From positions 4,526,001-4,590,000 of the forward strand of contig OZ252053.1 in assembly GCA_965247965.1 (NCBI GenBank): a DNA stretch of 64,000 nt, in the 5' to 3' direction. Both the position numbers and the translations under genes were made by a program. Positions within the stretch are counted from its first letter, which is position 1, and each line of letters opens with the position of its first letter. Positions 51,838-60,389 of this stretch are shown piece by piece. The notes beneath the pieces are model-generated. The model was not told the origin of the DNA. It did not search any database and saw nothing but the letters and a program-made list of their open reading frames with translations. Source of the DNA: UBA7328 sp965247965. Its GTDB lineage: Bacteria; Bacteroidota; Bacteroidia; Chitinophagales; Saprospiraceae.

Positions 51838-53547
51838 ATGGGCATAGCCACAAGCCGCTCTGAAGACAGGATAGGTGCATCTCTTGGGTTGTCTGGTCAT
51901 GCTGAGGTGAAGTTTGACAACAGCGAAGCTTTATGCGGAGCAGGGGTATTATTCCTCTTACCTGCCTTGATAGAGCATGGGTTATTCAAGACAAAACAGG
52001 TATATGAGTTACCTTCATCACACTATTACGGACTAAGGTCGATACTATTGACTTTGGCCTTCATGGCCCTGTTGCGCATCAAAAATCCCGAACAACTCAA
52101 ACAATGTAAACCAGGGGAGATCGGCAGGATAATAGGCTTGGATCGTATACCAGAAGTTCGGTGTTTGCGAGAGAAAATAGATTTGCTGAGCAAGCAGGAA
52201 AAAGCCGTTGAACTGAACAACCTTCTGATCGATCACTGGTATAGAGATGAGGATAATGAGGACTCATCTTTTTTATATATAGATGGTCACCAACGGATCT
52301 ATTATGGAGGCAAAGCTAATCTACCTGTCAAATATATTGCGAGACAAAAATTGTGTTTAAGCGCCACTACGGAGTATTGGGTTCACGATGCACAAGGGAT
52401 GCCTGTTATGATGGTGATAGGGCAATTGACAGAGAAAATAAAAGAAGCAATACAAGACCTGATTATTCCACAAATGCTACAAACCAAATTACTTACTGAG
52501 ATACAAGAGGAGGATGATCGACAAAGCCCTCAATGCACCTTTATTTTTGACAGGGAGGCTTACGAACCTGCTTTCTTTAACCACCTGTGGGAAAGGTATA
52601 GAATAGCCGTGATTACATATCGCAAGGATGTGCGAGATTCATGGAATAAAGATGACTTTGAATCTACTGATACACAAGTACTTAGCCAGGATGTAACCAT
52701 GCAATTGTGCGAGAAAGAAGTAACGCTTGGAGGACACACTTTCAGAGAGATCAGAAGCTTGTCTGAAAAGGGTGAACATCAAACCGCTATTATCACCACT
52801 CACCCTACTTTGGGAATAGCATTGATAGCAGGCAGAATGTTTGGAAGGTGGTGTCAGGAAAACTTCTTCAGTTACCTCATTCAAGACTATGATTTTGATA
52901 AAATGATTCAATTTGGGGTAGAAAGTATTGATCCCAATCGGGAAGTGGTCAACCCACAATACCGAAAATTAACAAACCAACTGAAAAAACTCAGGGAAAA
53001 GATCACCCGGTTAGAAGCCAAGTTCTTCCCTCTTGCAGAACTAGCTATGGATGAGAAAATTGACAAACTTCCTGAAATAACCGAAAGACAAATGAAGTAT
53101 AAACACAAAATTGATATTCTTCGAAAAGAAGAAAACAAGATCGCCACCCTCAGAAATGATATTCCTGCCAGAATAACTCTTGAGCGTATGCCCGAGCAGA
53201 AAAGGTATAACAAGTTAAAAACCGAAAGTAAACTGTTCATGAATGTAATAAAGATGATCGCTTACAGAGCAGAATCATCTGTGGCAGCTGTGGCTTGTGA
53301 CCACCTCAATAGGGCAAAAGACGAAAAAAGAATGTTCATCAAACAAATCATCAGCAACAACGCTGACTTGATTCCGGATTATAAGAGTAAAACGCTGACT
53401 ATAACCTTGCACTCTCTTTCTGCACCAAGATTTAATCATGCAGCCAAACAGATTGCAGACCTGCTCAACAAAACTGAAACCATATTCCCTGGATCAAATT
53501 TGCGCATGATCTTCAAAATAACAGCGAATTTAGATTGCGAGAGGTAA
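51838..53547 (+). CDS. IS-encoded DDE-like transposase (unclassified family)
   Basis: The 569-residue frame contains three acidic motifs conserved with copy 2 at 60390: SFLYIDGHQRIYYG (Asp about 149), FIFDREAYEPAFF (Asp about 238) and RWCQENFFSYL (Glu about 342). This is a plausible DDE triad. A coiled coil follows (about 375-440). The frame is open upstream of its ATG back to the A8 tract, and residues there (GNGSTLNDRNDLD) match copy 2 (SNGTILLPAERNELD), so translation very likely begins in the HTH frame. Confidence 0.82.
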   Translation: MGIATSRSEDRIGASLGLSGHAEVKFDNSEALCGAGVLFLLPALIEHGLFKTKQVYELPSSHYYGLRSILLTLAFMALLRIKNPEQLKQCKPGEIGRIIGLDRIPEVRCLREKIDLLSKQEKAVELNNLLIDHWYRDEDNEDSSFLYIDGHQRIYYGGKANLPVKYIARQKLCLSATTEYWVHDAQGMPVMMVIGQLTEKIKEAIQDLIIPQMLQTKLLTEIQEEDDRQSPQCTFIFDREAYEPAFFNHLWERYRIAVITYRKDVRDSWNKDDFESTDTQVLSQDVTMQLCEKEVTLGGHTFREIRSLSEKGEHQTAIITTHPTLGIALIAGRMFGRWCQENFFSYLIQDYDFDKMIQFGVESIDPNREVVNPQYRKLTNQLKKLREKITRLEAKFFPLAELAMDEKIDKLPEITERQMKYKHKIDILRKEENKIATLRNDIPARITLERMPEQKRYNKLKTESKLFMNVIKMIAYRAESSVAAVACDHLNRAKDEKRMFIKQIISNNADLIPDYKSKTLTITLHSLSAPRFNHAAKQIADLLNKTETIFPGSNLRMIFKITANLDCER

Positions 53548-53558
53548 GGAGTTCTGAA

Positions 53559-53855
53559 TTTCTGAATTATCTATGTTTCTACTAACAACCTTGATAAACG
53601 GCTCTAATTCATAGACGTTTTGGAAATAGTTGTAGATTAGGTTCGATTTTTCACCTGTCGGGGTCACAGTTAAAGTTCAATGTTCAATTAAAGCCTTAGC
53701 TTCCACAGAAAGGAAACATAAACAAATAAAATTTAGACAGGATGAGCCCAGCTACGTCTCACTACGGTGGACAAAAGGTTTATCCCGATTGTAGAGAAGC
53801 GAAACATCCCAGATGTGTTGATCGGGATAGGCGGGAAATCTGTTAGGGTCACTTT
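53559..53855. other. intergenic stretch between IS and carbonic anhydrase gene
   Basis: About 300 bp with no frame of interest. An ATCCCGAT/ATCGGGAT inverted pair spans about 53767-53830 and encloses a repeat-like CATCCCAGATGTG palindrome. Confidence 0.4.
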
Positions 53856-53900
53856 AAAAAAAGAATGTTAACCCAATAAAGGGTCCGCATTCATCGGGTT
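53856..53900 (-). terminator. terminator of the triple carbonic anhydrase gene
   Basis: On the minus strand AACCCGAT pairs with ATTGGGTT (one wobble; 53870-53900) with a 15-nt loop, followed by AACATTC and seven T. It lies 17 bp after the stop codon at 53918. Confidence 0.55.
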
Positions 53901-53917
53901 TTTTGAATCTCAATAGT

Positions 53918-56614
53918 CTAATGTCTTAATTTCACAATTCGCTTATTTCGCACAATTCCGCTATCCGTATTGATCTGCAAGATGTAAACTCCATTTTCCA
54001 ATTCCTCGAGGTCCAGAGTATGTCGGACTATTCCATTATCAAATTTTGATACCTCAATTATCCGACCATCCAATCCGTATAAGATCACCTCACTGGACTC
54101 ATCGCTCATGTAAGTGACATTCAAAATGTCCGTCACGGGATTCGGACGAATAGATACCTCTTGAAATCCGGCTTCCAAAACCTCAATGATTTCCACATCA
54201 CCATCGTAAAGATCATTGATCGGGGCAGATATGGATTTAGCAGTGCTAATCGTAACTAAATCAGAATATTCTGACAAATTGCCTTCCCCGCAATCTGTCT
54301 GAATCTGAATCTCGTAAGATCTCAATGCCGGAGCAGTAACCAGCACCTTTGTACCTCTTACTCTTGCACGAATAACAAATTTCTGCTGACCGGCAAATCG
54401 AAGTCGTACATAATAACCACTTGAACCCTCCACAGCATTCCAGTTGATTGAGAACGAACGATCAGACAGGATTTCGTGCAACACGATCGAAGGAGGCTGG
54501 CAGCCTGATTCTGTAACCGTACGACCATTCAAATCCTGTAACGGACGATAATTATCACCCATTATTGTATGGAAGTTGCTCAGTTGTTCAGCAGAAGCTT
54601 CTACTGGTCTCTTCATCACTATCCACGTGACTATTTCCGAGCATGGTGGTGTAGTCAGCGAGCCGCTATACGTATAATAACCTCCGCTTGACGGAATAAG
54701 ATTACCCACATTCACAAGGCCTGCTGATGAATAATGATTATCCTCCGAGGCAGGCAGATTGTCTGAGAAATTTTTCAGAAAAGCATTTTCACCGCCTTCG
54801 TCGATCATGACACCGATCACTGCCAATTGGCCGGTCATAGCATTTTGATGCACAAGGTGTGCTTCCATTGCATATCGTGTTCCGTTGATCGTATGTTCAC
54901 TCCCTGTGTGGAAGTGGAATTGAAGAAGGTTGTAAGCCTCGCCTTCCAATGTAAATGTACTTCCCGCCTCGTACTCAAATTCAACAGTGTGCCCATTATT
55001 GATCAGTTCAATGGATACATCTTCGTAGTGGGTTTCTAATGCCGTAGGGATATCATCCGGTTCCGATCCACTAAGAGCTATTGGCGATTGCGATTGACCG
55101 CCGCAGTCTGCAAAGCACGTCGCCCAGGTATCCGGGCCGGTCGGGTCTTCGTATTCCCAGTGGTAGTCTTCGCAATTCGATTCTGTAACCGTACGACCAT
55201 TCAAATCCTGTAACGGACGATAATTATCACCCATTATTGTATGGAAGTTGCTCAGTTGTTCAGCAGAAGCTTCTACTGGTCTCTTCATCATTATCCACGT
55301 GACTATTTCCGAGCATGGTGGTGTAGTCAGCGAGCCGCTATACGTATAATAACCTCCGCTTGACGGAATAAGATTACCCACATTCACAAGGCCTGCTGAT
55401 GAATAATGATCATCCTCCGAGGCAGGAAGATTGTCTGAGAAATTTTTCAGAAATGCATTTTCAGCCCCTTCTTCGATCATGATGCCGATCACTGCCAATT
55501 GGCCGGTTATAGCATTTTGATGCACAAGGTGTGCTTCCATTGCATATCGTGTTCCGTTGATCGTATGTTCACTGCCTGTGTGGAAGTGGAATTGAAGAAG
55601 GTTGTAAGCCTCGCCTTCCAATGTAAATGTACTTCCCGCCTCGTACTCAAATTCAACCGTGTGGCCGTTGTTGATCAGTTCAATAGGCACGTCTTCGTAG
55701 TGGGTTTCTAATGTGGTGGGACTATCATCTGGCTCCAATCCGCTAAGAGCGATAGGAGATTGAGATTGGCCGCCGCAGTCTGCAAAGCACGTCGCCCAGG
55801 TATCCGGGCCGGTCGGGTCTTCGTATTCCCAGTGGTAGTCTTCGCAATTCGACTCTGTAACCGTACGACCATTCAAATCCTGTAACGGACGATAATTATC
55901 ACCCATTATTGTATGGAAGTTGCTCAGTTGTTCAGCAGAAGCTTCTACTGGTCTCTTCATCACTATCCACGTGACTATTTCCGAGCATGGTGGTGTAGTT
56001 AGCGAGCCGCTATACGTATAATAACCTCCGCTTGACGGAATAAGATTACCCACATTCACAAGGCCTGCTGATGAATAATGATCACCCTCAGAAACAGGAA
56101 GATTGTCTGAGAAATTTTTCAGAAATGCATTTTCAGCCCCTTCTTCGAACATGACACCGATCACTGCCAATTGGCCGGTCATAGCATTTTGATGCACAAG
56201 GTGTGCTTCCATTGCATATCGTGTTCCGTTGATCGTATGTTCACTGCCTGTGTGGAAGTGGAATTGAAGAAGGTTGTAAGCCTCGCCTTCCAATGTAAAT
56301 GTACTTCCCGCCTCGTACTCAAATTCAACCGTGTGGCCGTTGTTGATCAGTTCAATAGGCACGTCTTCGTAGTGGGTTTCTAATGCGGTAGGGATGTTAT
56401 CCGGCTCTGATCCGCTAAGAGCTATTGGCGATTGGGATTGGCCGCCACAGTCCGCAAAACACGTCGCCCAGGTATCCGGACCGGTCTCTCCTTCGTATTC
56501 CCAGTGATAGTCTTCACAATTGACTTGTGACTTCACGTGAATTGCGGTTATACAAATCAAGAAAATCGTATAAAGGAGGGTAACGATTGCATTTGTTAGT
56601 ATCGACCTCTTCAT
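53918..56614 (-). CDS. secreted triple-domain alpha-carbonic anhydrase with T9SS sorting domain
   Basis: The 898-residue protein has a signal peptide (residues 1-30) and three alpha-carbonic anhydrase domains in tandem at about 32-255, 256-479 and 480-703. Each keeps the zinc site (LLQFHFHTGSEHT and MEAHLVHQ), the QSQSPIAL motif and the SLTTPPCSEIVTW motif, and each has two Cys likely to form the usual disulfide. A fibronectin III-like domain follows (about 706-795), then a T9SS sorting domain (VSIRPNPVTDILNVTY ... LENGVYILQINTD). The enzyme hydrates CO2 to bicarbonate; here it would act outside the cell or on its surface. All three sites look active. Nearly identical domains suggest recent amplification or gene conversion. 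Confidence 0.95.
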   Translation of the reverse strand: MKRSILTNAIVTLLYTIFLICITAIHVKSQVNCEDYHWEYEGETGPDTWATCFADCGGQSQSPIALSGSEPDNIPTALETHYEDVPIELINNGHTVEFEYEAGSTFTLEGEAYNLLQFHFHTGSEHTINGTRYAMEAHLVHQNAMTGQLAVIGVMFEEGAENAFLKNFSDNLPVSEGDHYSSAGLVNVGNLIPSSGGYYTYSGSLTTPPCSEIVTWIVMKRPVEASAEQLSNFHTIMGDNYRPLQDLNGRTVTESNCEDYHWEYEDPTGPDTWATCFADCGGQSQSPIALSGLEPDDSPTTLETHYEDVPIELINNGHTVEFEYEAGSTFTLEGEAYNLLQFHFHTGSEHTINGTRYAMEAHLVHQNAITGQLAVIGIMIEEGAENAFLKNFSDNLPASEDDHYSSAGLVNVGNLIPSSGGYYTYSGSLTTPPCSEIVTWIMMKRPVEASAEQLSNFHTIMGDNYRPLQDLNGRTVTESNCEDYHWEYEDPTGPDTWATCFADCGGQSQSPIALSGSEPDDIPTALETHYEDVSIELINNGHTVEFEYEAGSTFTLEGEAYNLLQFHFHTGSEHTINGTRYAMEAHLVHQNAMTGQLAVIGVMIDEGGENAFLKNFSDNLPASEDNHYSSAGLVNVGNLIPSSGGYYTYSGSLTTPPCSEIVTWIVMKRPVEASAEQLSNFHTIMGDNYRPLQDLNGRTVTESGCQPPSIVLHEILSDRSFSINWNAVEGSSGYYVRLRFAGQQKFVIRARVRGTKVLVTAPALRSYEIQIQTDCGEGNLSEYSDLVTISTAKSISAPINDLYDGDVEIIEVLEAGFQEVSIRPNPVTDILNVTYMSDESSEVILYGLDGRIIEVSKFDNGIVRHTLDLEELENGVYILQINTDSGIVRNKRIVKLRH
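54506..56521 (-). repeat. three in-frame 672-bp tandem repeats
   Basis: Units at 55850-56521, 55178-55849 and 54506-55177 are exactly 672 bp (224 codons) each and nearly identical at the DNA level; long stretches, such as the segment encoding SLTTPPCSEIVTWI, do not differ by more than single bases. The first unit differs most at its start (GETGPDT instead of DPTGPDT). Confidence 0.95.
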
Positions 56615-56942
56615 TTTTATAATTTTTCTTTAGAAATTAAGAGTAATTTAAATTGTCTGGATTTTTTATTCAAATCGGTAGTAATGTGTTTTTACAGGTA
56701 TGAGCTTCAGAGTTATAGCAGAAGTCCCTCATAAAGTTAATGACGAATCTGTTACGTAGTGTGACAGATGCGAATAATTGCTTTTTGCCAAATTTCCTAG
56801 TTAATCACTATCTCCGCTTACTGGTTCTGAAATGAAAATAGAGGAATTAATAGCTGATTGTCTCCGGGATACAATTCCAGGCATTGGAAATTATCCATAT
56901 GTTTAATGTTCATTACAGGAAATGTTAAAAAATAATATTTTA
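56615..56942. other. upstream region of the carbonic anhydrase gene
   Basis: A 328-bp AT-rich stretch. I find no gene and no clear TTTG/TAnnTTTG promoter pair, though it must contain the promoter for the carbonic anhydrase. Confidence 0.4.
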
Positions 56943-57293
56943 TTAATTCATGTCACATTTTGAGATTGGTTGGTCATTTAATACGGTAGAAGAGGGACTT
57001 AGACGAGTCGAAGAGCAATTCTCCGACTTTTTGCTGGATTTATTATAGTTTTCCAAAGCTAATACAGCGTCTTCCAATCGGTCAATATTCACCACGAGGG
57101 ATTCTTTTATTTCCATTAGGATTTTGTCCTCACTTATCCTATCCTTCCTCCACTCATTCCAATTATTAATCTGCAATGCTATCAATATCCCAATAACCAC
57201 CAATGCTATTTCCCCAATGGCATACAACAAGTATTTCGATGTGCGATTACCATCGAGTAATCCTTTTCTTATTCTGCGGAAGAATGTGAGCAT
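56943..57293 (-). pseudogene. DUF6090 family protein, truncated by frameshift
   Basis: The first 85 residues are a normal DUF6090 start: LTFFRRIRKGLLDGNRTSKYLLYAIGEIALVVIGILIALQINNWNEWRKD with one membrane helix, then a helical part. After NYNKSSKK the frame turns into low-complexity SENCSSTRLSPSS, while another frame reads VGELLFDSSKSLFYRIK, which looks like the native continuation. The family is normally about 240 residues. It is likely a broken copy. Confidence 0.6.
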
Positions 57294-57321
57294 TTTTTAA
57301 GGATTAATATACATTTGCCAA

Positions 57322-57531
57322 CTATTCATTTATTGGTGCTGACAACTCAATAATCCGATCTATAGCCTTAATTAGCCTACTGTCGTTATTTTCTGCCATA
57401 AAAAACATGTTGTCTATGTAGTGGAATCTTCTTTTAATCATATTCTCAAACTCTACTGAACCCAAAAATGATACATCAACTCGGCTATCCTTAATCCCTT
57501 TATCGTAACTAATAGGAACTTTCTTGTCCAT
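57322..57531 (-). pseudogene. C-terminal fragment of a second DUF6090 protein
   Basis: The 69-residue frame (DKKVPISYDKGIKDSRVDVSF, then EFENMIKRRFHYIDNMFFMAENND) resembles the C-terminal third of DUF6090 proteins. It has no membrane segment of its own and lies 28 bp upstream of the other broken DUF6090 gene, so a tandem pair seems to have decayed. The 184 bp to 57715 contain nothing I recognise. Confidence 0.5.
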
Positions 57532-57715
57532 ATAAGGAAAATATTTATCTAGTGTAAAATCGATGGCTCTGGATTCTGGTTAATAACGGTTAAAACAACG
57601 CCGCCTTAGCTCCATCCATCGCATGTCAATGTTTTGAGGTAGGGGGGGTAATCAAGATCAATAATAATCTTTTTCGCGATGCGTCCCTACCTAGCGCGAT
57701 CTCGTCTCAAAACTC

Positions 57716-58765
57716 TCAAACTTTTTTTCGAAATTCTCTCCAATCATTATTGATGAGAAAATCTGCCAGGTCATTTCCTGTTTTTCTTTGTTCGGTACTC
57801 CCCGATTTTTCGATTAAATTGGATACGACAAATTGTGTATTAGGTACGAGCTTTCGAAGTTTGTGTGACGTCCTAGTCCAGCGATCATAAGCTCTTCCAT
57901 TTTCGGATAGATCTGGAAAAAGAAATACATTTCTTCCCTTCAGCACTCTGCATTTTTCGACGGTGAGACTGCTTAGATTGTAGACACCCAGCCATAGAAA
58001 GTCATCTGAATGATCTGGAAATCCGAAGTATAATGTGCCATAGATAGCCGTTTTAGGCGCTTCTACCAGTGCTATTGGATTGTACGGATATAAGGGTAAA
58101 AGATGTTCTCCAAAGAGGCACGAAACCTTTAATTCGTTCTTTTCATAGTTCACTAACCATTCAGGTTTTTCTCGATTATTTTGGATACAGGATTTATGAA
58201 TCATAGAATGAAGAAAATCCGTAGCTGATGTGTGATTTTGCCTATCAAATTGTTTGGCCTGGATTGTCCGTATTTTCCGATCTTTATCTATGAAAGGAAA
58301 AGTAATAGCTCCTTTTCGAAACCCTTGACTGACAGTACCCAGGTAATAAAGAGAAATGGCTTTTTCAATATCTTCTTTAAGAAATGGATAGGGAACATTA
58401 TGAAGTAGATTCTGAATAAAATCATTCTGTGCATATGCTTCAGGTCTCATCGTACACTTTAGTACGTGAAAGGGTATGTAAAAAGGACCAAGTCTTTTAG
58501 GAAGTATTCTTCTCCGCACAGATCTATTTCTCCACTCATATCTGCAATACTGTCCTTTTTCCTGGTCCCTTATCATTTTTGGATAGCCGTCAGAATAAGG
58601 ATTTAAACCATTTTGGCATTTGATTTCACGGTCGCATCTGCCGTATCGCATTGGTAAATAAGCATTCGTTATAACATCAATGTATCGAACGTATCTATGC
58701 TTTTTGCATCTTGGGCAGAAATGTTTTTTACTGCCTTTTTCCAATCTGTATCTATATTCGGTCAT
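57716..58765 (-). CDS. DUF6371 domain protein (primase-like, zinc-finger and Toprim-like)
   Basis: This 349-residue protein has an N-terminal zinc finger (FCPRCKKHRYVRYID ... YGRCDREIKCQNGLNPYSDGYP), a middle domain and a Toprim-like C-terminal part (IALVEAPKTAIYGTLYFG ... VFLFPDLSENGRAYDRW ... GNDLADFLI) with acidic residues placed as in DnaG-like enzymes. DUF6371 genes regularly follow RecA-like ATPase genes in Bacteroidota mobile elements and may help element replication. It follows the ATPase gene by 47 bp on the same strand. Confidence 0.8.
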   Translation of the reverse strand: MTEYRYRLEKGSKKHFCPRCKKHRYVRYIDVITNAYLPMRYGRCDREIKCQNGLNPYSDGYPKMIRDQEKGQYCRYEWRNRSVRRRILPKRLGPFYIPFHVLKCTMRPEAYAQNDFIQNLLHNVPYPFLKEDIEKAISLYYLGTVSQGFRKGAITFPFIDKDRKIRTIQAKQFDRQNHTSATDFLHSMIHKSCIQNNREKPEWLVNYEKNELKVSCLFGEHLLPLYPYNPIALVEAPKTAIYGTLYFGFPDHSDDFLWLGVYNLSSLTVEKCRVLKGRNVFLFPDLSENGRAYDRWTRTSHKLRKLVPNTQFVVSNLIEKSGSTEQRKTGNDLADFLINNDWREFRKKV

Positions 58766-58812
58766 TTGAAATATTCATTCATTCGTAACCTAGGTAATTG
58801 AATAGTGAATAT

Positions 58813-59784
58813 TCAATTTCCCTTTAGGTACCGACTCACGGTAGGTTGTGAAATCTTCAATTCGATTGCGATTTCTTGCTGTGTCTTTCCTTGATCTTTC
58901 ATGTCCATTACTCTTTCTTTTATTTCACTTTTATTATCTGCTTTGAGATCTTCAAATGGGCGTCTTTCTTGTGTAATGGAGAAGAGAAAATTTTCGTTGA
59001 ATGTCAGCACAAAACTCTCCGTCTTATACTCTTTGGATAGATAATTTCCTTTGACAATGCAGAGGTGACGTTTGTCGGCATCCGTTGGATCACTTCTTAG
59101 TTCTATGACCAGTCGCATTTTTGCTTCGAATCCCTGCGAACCCAGAAGATTATGTTTGCTTGGAATGAGATTTTCCGTTCGTTTGCCAGTCTGATGTAAG
59201 AAGATAACCAGGCATTTATGTCTTTGCGCTACTTGGTTGTAGTCATTCAAGAATGTCCTAACCTGGTTAGAATCATTCATACTTTTTCCATAGAGATCCG
59301 CGAAGGCATCGATCACTACGAGATCTGCCTTATTCCTGGCCAAAATGAGATCAAGCTTCACAAGTAAATCAGATGTGTCAAATATGAATGACAACCCTTG
59401 ATAGTCCTCCGGCTCGTGGCATAATTGCTTATTGCTTCTGTACAATAAAAAAGACAATGCATTCTCATCATCTTCAGTACTCACATAAATTGCCCTATTG
59501 TATTCCATTTTCAATTTAAAGCCTAGAAACTGTTCTTCGCCAATTGCCACTGAGATCGCTAACTGCCTCAAGAAACTGCTCTTGCCTGTGTCACTGCTAC
59601 CGGCTAAAGCTACCAAACCGACTTTAGGAAAGATGGGATCGAGAAGGCATGGTATCTGTTCGGTCTTCTTTTTGAGAAGATCGGCAGCTGACACCATTGT
59701 AGAATGAGTGAAGTTTTTGAGACCATTCATATGATCCAATAATTCAGAAGGCTTTATTGATGCAAATTTTGGATCAGGAATCAT
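58813..59784 (-). CDS. RepA-like AAA (RecA-fold) ATPase with C-terminal HTH
   Basis: The 323-residue protein has Walker A LAGSSDTGKSSFLRQLA near residue 55-72, Walker B ADLVVIDAFADLYG near 155, and a QTGK sensor-like motif near 195. It belongs to the AAA_25/RepA group of hexameric replicative helicase-like ATPases. The C-terminus (KTQQEIAIELKISQPTVSRYLKGN) is an HTH, likely for origin or operator binding. The start codon overlapped the stop of the gene now truncated at 62125 before the IS inserted, since the left IS flank restores an ATGA overlap. Confidence 0.88.
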   Translation of the reverse strand: MIPDPKFASIKPSELLDHMNGLKNFTHSTMVSAADLLKKKTEQIPCLLDPIFPKVGLVALAGSSDTGKSSFLRQLAISVAIGEEQFLGFKLKMEYNRAIYVSTEDDENALSFLLYRSNKQLCHEPEDYQGLSFIFDTSDLLVKLDLILARNKADLVVIDAFADLYGKSMNDSNQVRTFLNDYNQVAQRHKCLVIFLHQTGKRTENLIPSKHNLLGSQGFEAKMRLVIELRSDPTDADKRHLCIVKGNYLSKEYKTESFVLTFNENFLFSITQERRPFEDLKADNKSEIKERVMDMKDQGKTQQEIAIELKISQPTVSRYLKGN

Positions 59785-59899
59785 TGGGAATTAAATATTA
59801 AATTCAGAACTCCAGACCTGGACAAAGATAATCAAGGAGTTATGAGAATTTGACCGTAAATTCAAATGTCGCATTTTAGCATAAACTATTTGATAGATC

Positions 59900-60352
59900 A
59901 TGCAAATGCGACTTCCCATATTTCCCTCATCATCACGATTAATAAACGCAAATACAGCTGTGTACGCAGATTCGAACATGGTCTACTACATGCATTCCGG
60001 ATCGGTGATATACTGCCATGAGAAAAGTGACCTTCAAGGCTATCGATATATTACAGCCAATCTTGTAGTGTCAGGTCTATGTAGACCAAAGGAAATAGCC
60101 GATACATTGGGAGTGGGCAACCGGAACATCCAAAGATATGCCAAAGCCTTGCGCGAAAAAGGATCACAATGGTTTTTCCAAAGAGAAGAACAAAGAGGAA
60201 GTTGCTATAAGTTGAGTGAAGGGGCGATGGATCAAGCCCAAAAGTACCTTGATGGTTTCTATGGAGTAGCCGATACAGCTAAACTTTTAGGAGTTACAGA
60301 AGGCGCACTTCGCTATCATATCAGAAAAGGCCGGTTAAAAAAAAAGTGGTAA
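59900..60352 (+). CDS. IS-encoded double helix-turn-helix protein (copy 2)
   Basis: This 150-residue homologue of 51314-51775 keeps the N-terminal beta segment (VYADSNMVYYMHSGSVIYCHEKSDLQGYRYITANLV) and both HTH motifs (PKEIADTLGVGNRNIQRYAKALREKG, DTAKLLGVTEGALRYHIRKG). It ends directly after an A9 tract (60337-60345). Removing one A would join it in frame to the transposase, so the shift needed is opposite to that in copy 1. Confidence 0.78.
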   Translation: MQMRLPIFPSSSRLINANTAVYADSNMVYYMHSGSVIYCHEKSDLQGYRYITANLVVSGLCRPKEIADTLGVGNRNIQRYAKALREKGSQWFFQREEQRGSCYKLSEGAMDQAQKYLDGFYGVADTAKLLGVTEGALRYHIRKGRLKKKW

Positions 60353-60389
60353 ACCAACCGATTCTGTATCATCCAATGGGACTATTCTT

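Larger units (their letters stand above)
51237..53558 (+). mobile_element. unclassified insertion sequence, 2.3 kb (copy 1, apparently intact)
   Basis: Perfect 16-bp inverted ends, TTCAGAACTCCTTACC (51237-51252) and its complement at 53543-53558, bound two reading frames: a double-HTH protein and a DDE-like transposase. The related element at 59804-62147 shares gene order, length and end sequence TCAGAACTCC but is well diverged. I see no target duplication. I cannot assign it to a known IS family with confidence. Confidence 0.85.

Noticed and set aside
54827..56383. Three identical-looking 70-codon plus-strand frames spaced 672 bp apart
   Set aside because: They are antisense shadows of the triplicated carbonic anhydrase domain, not genes.
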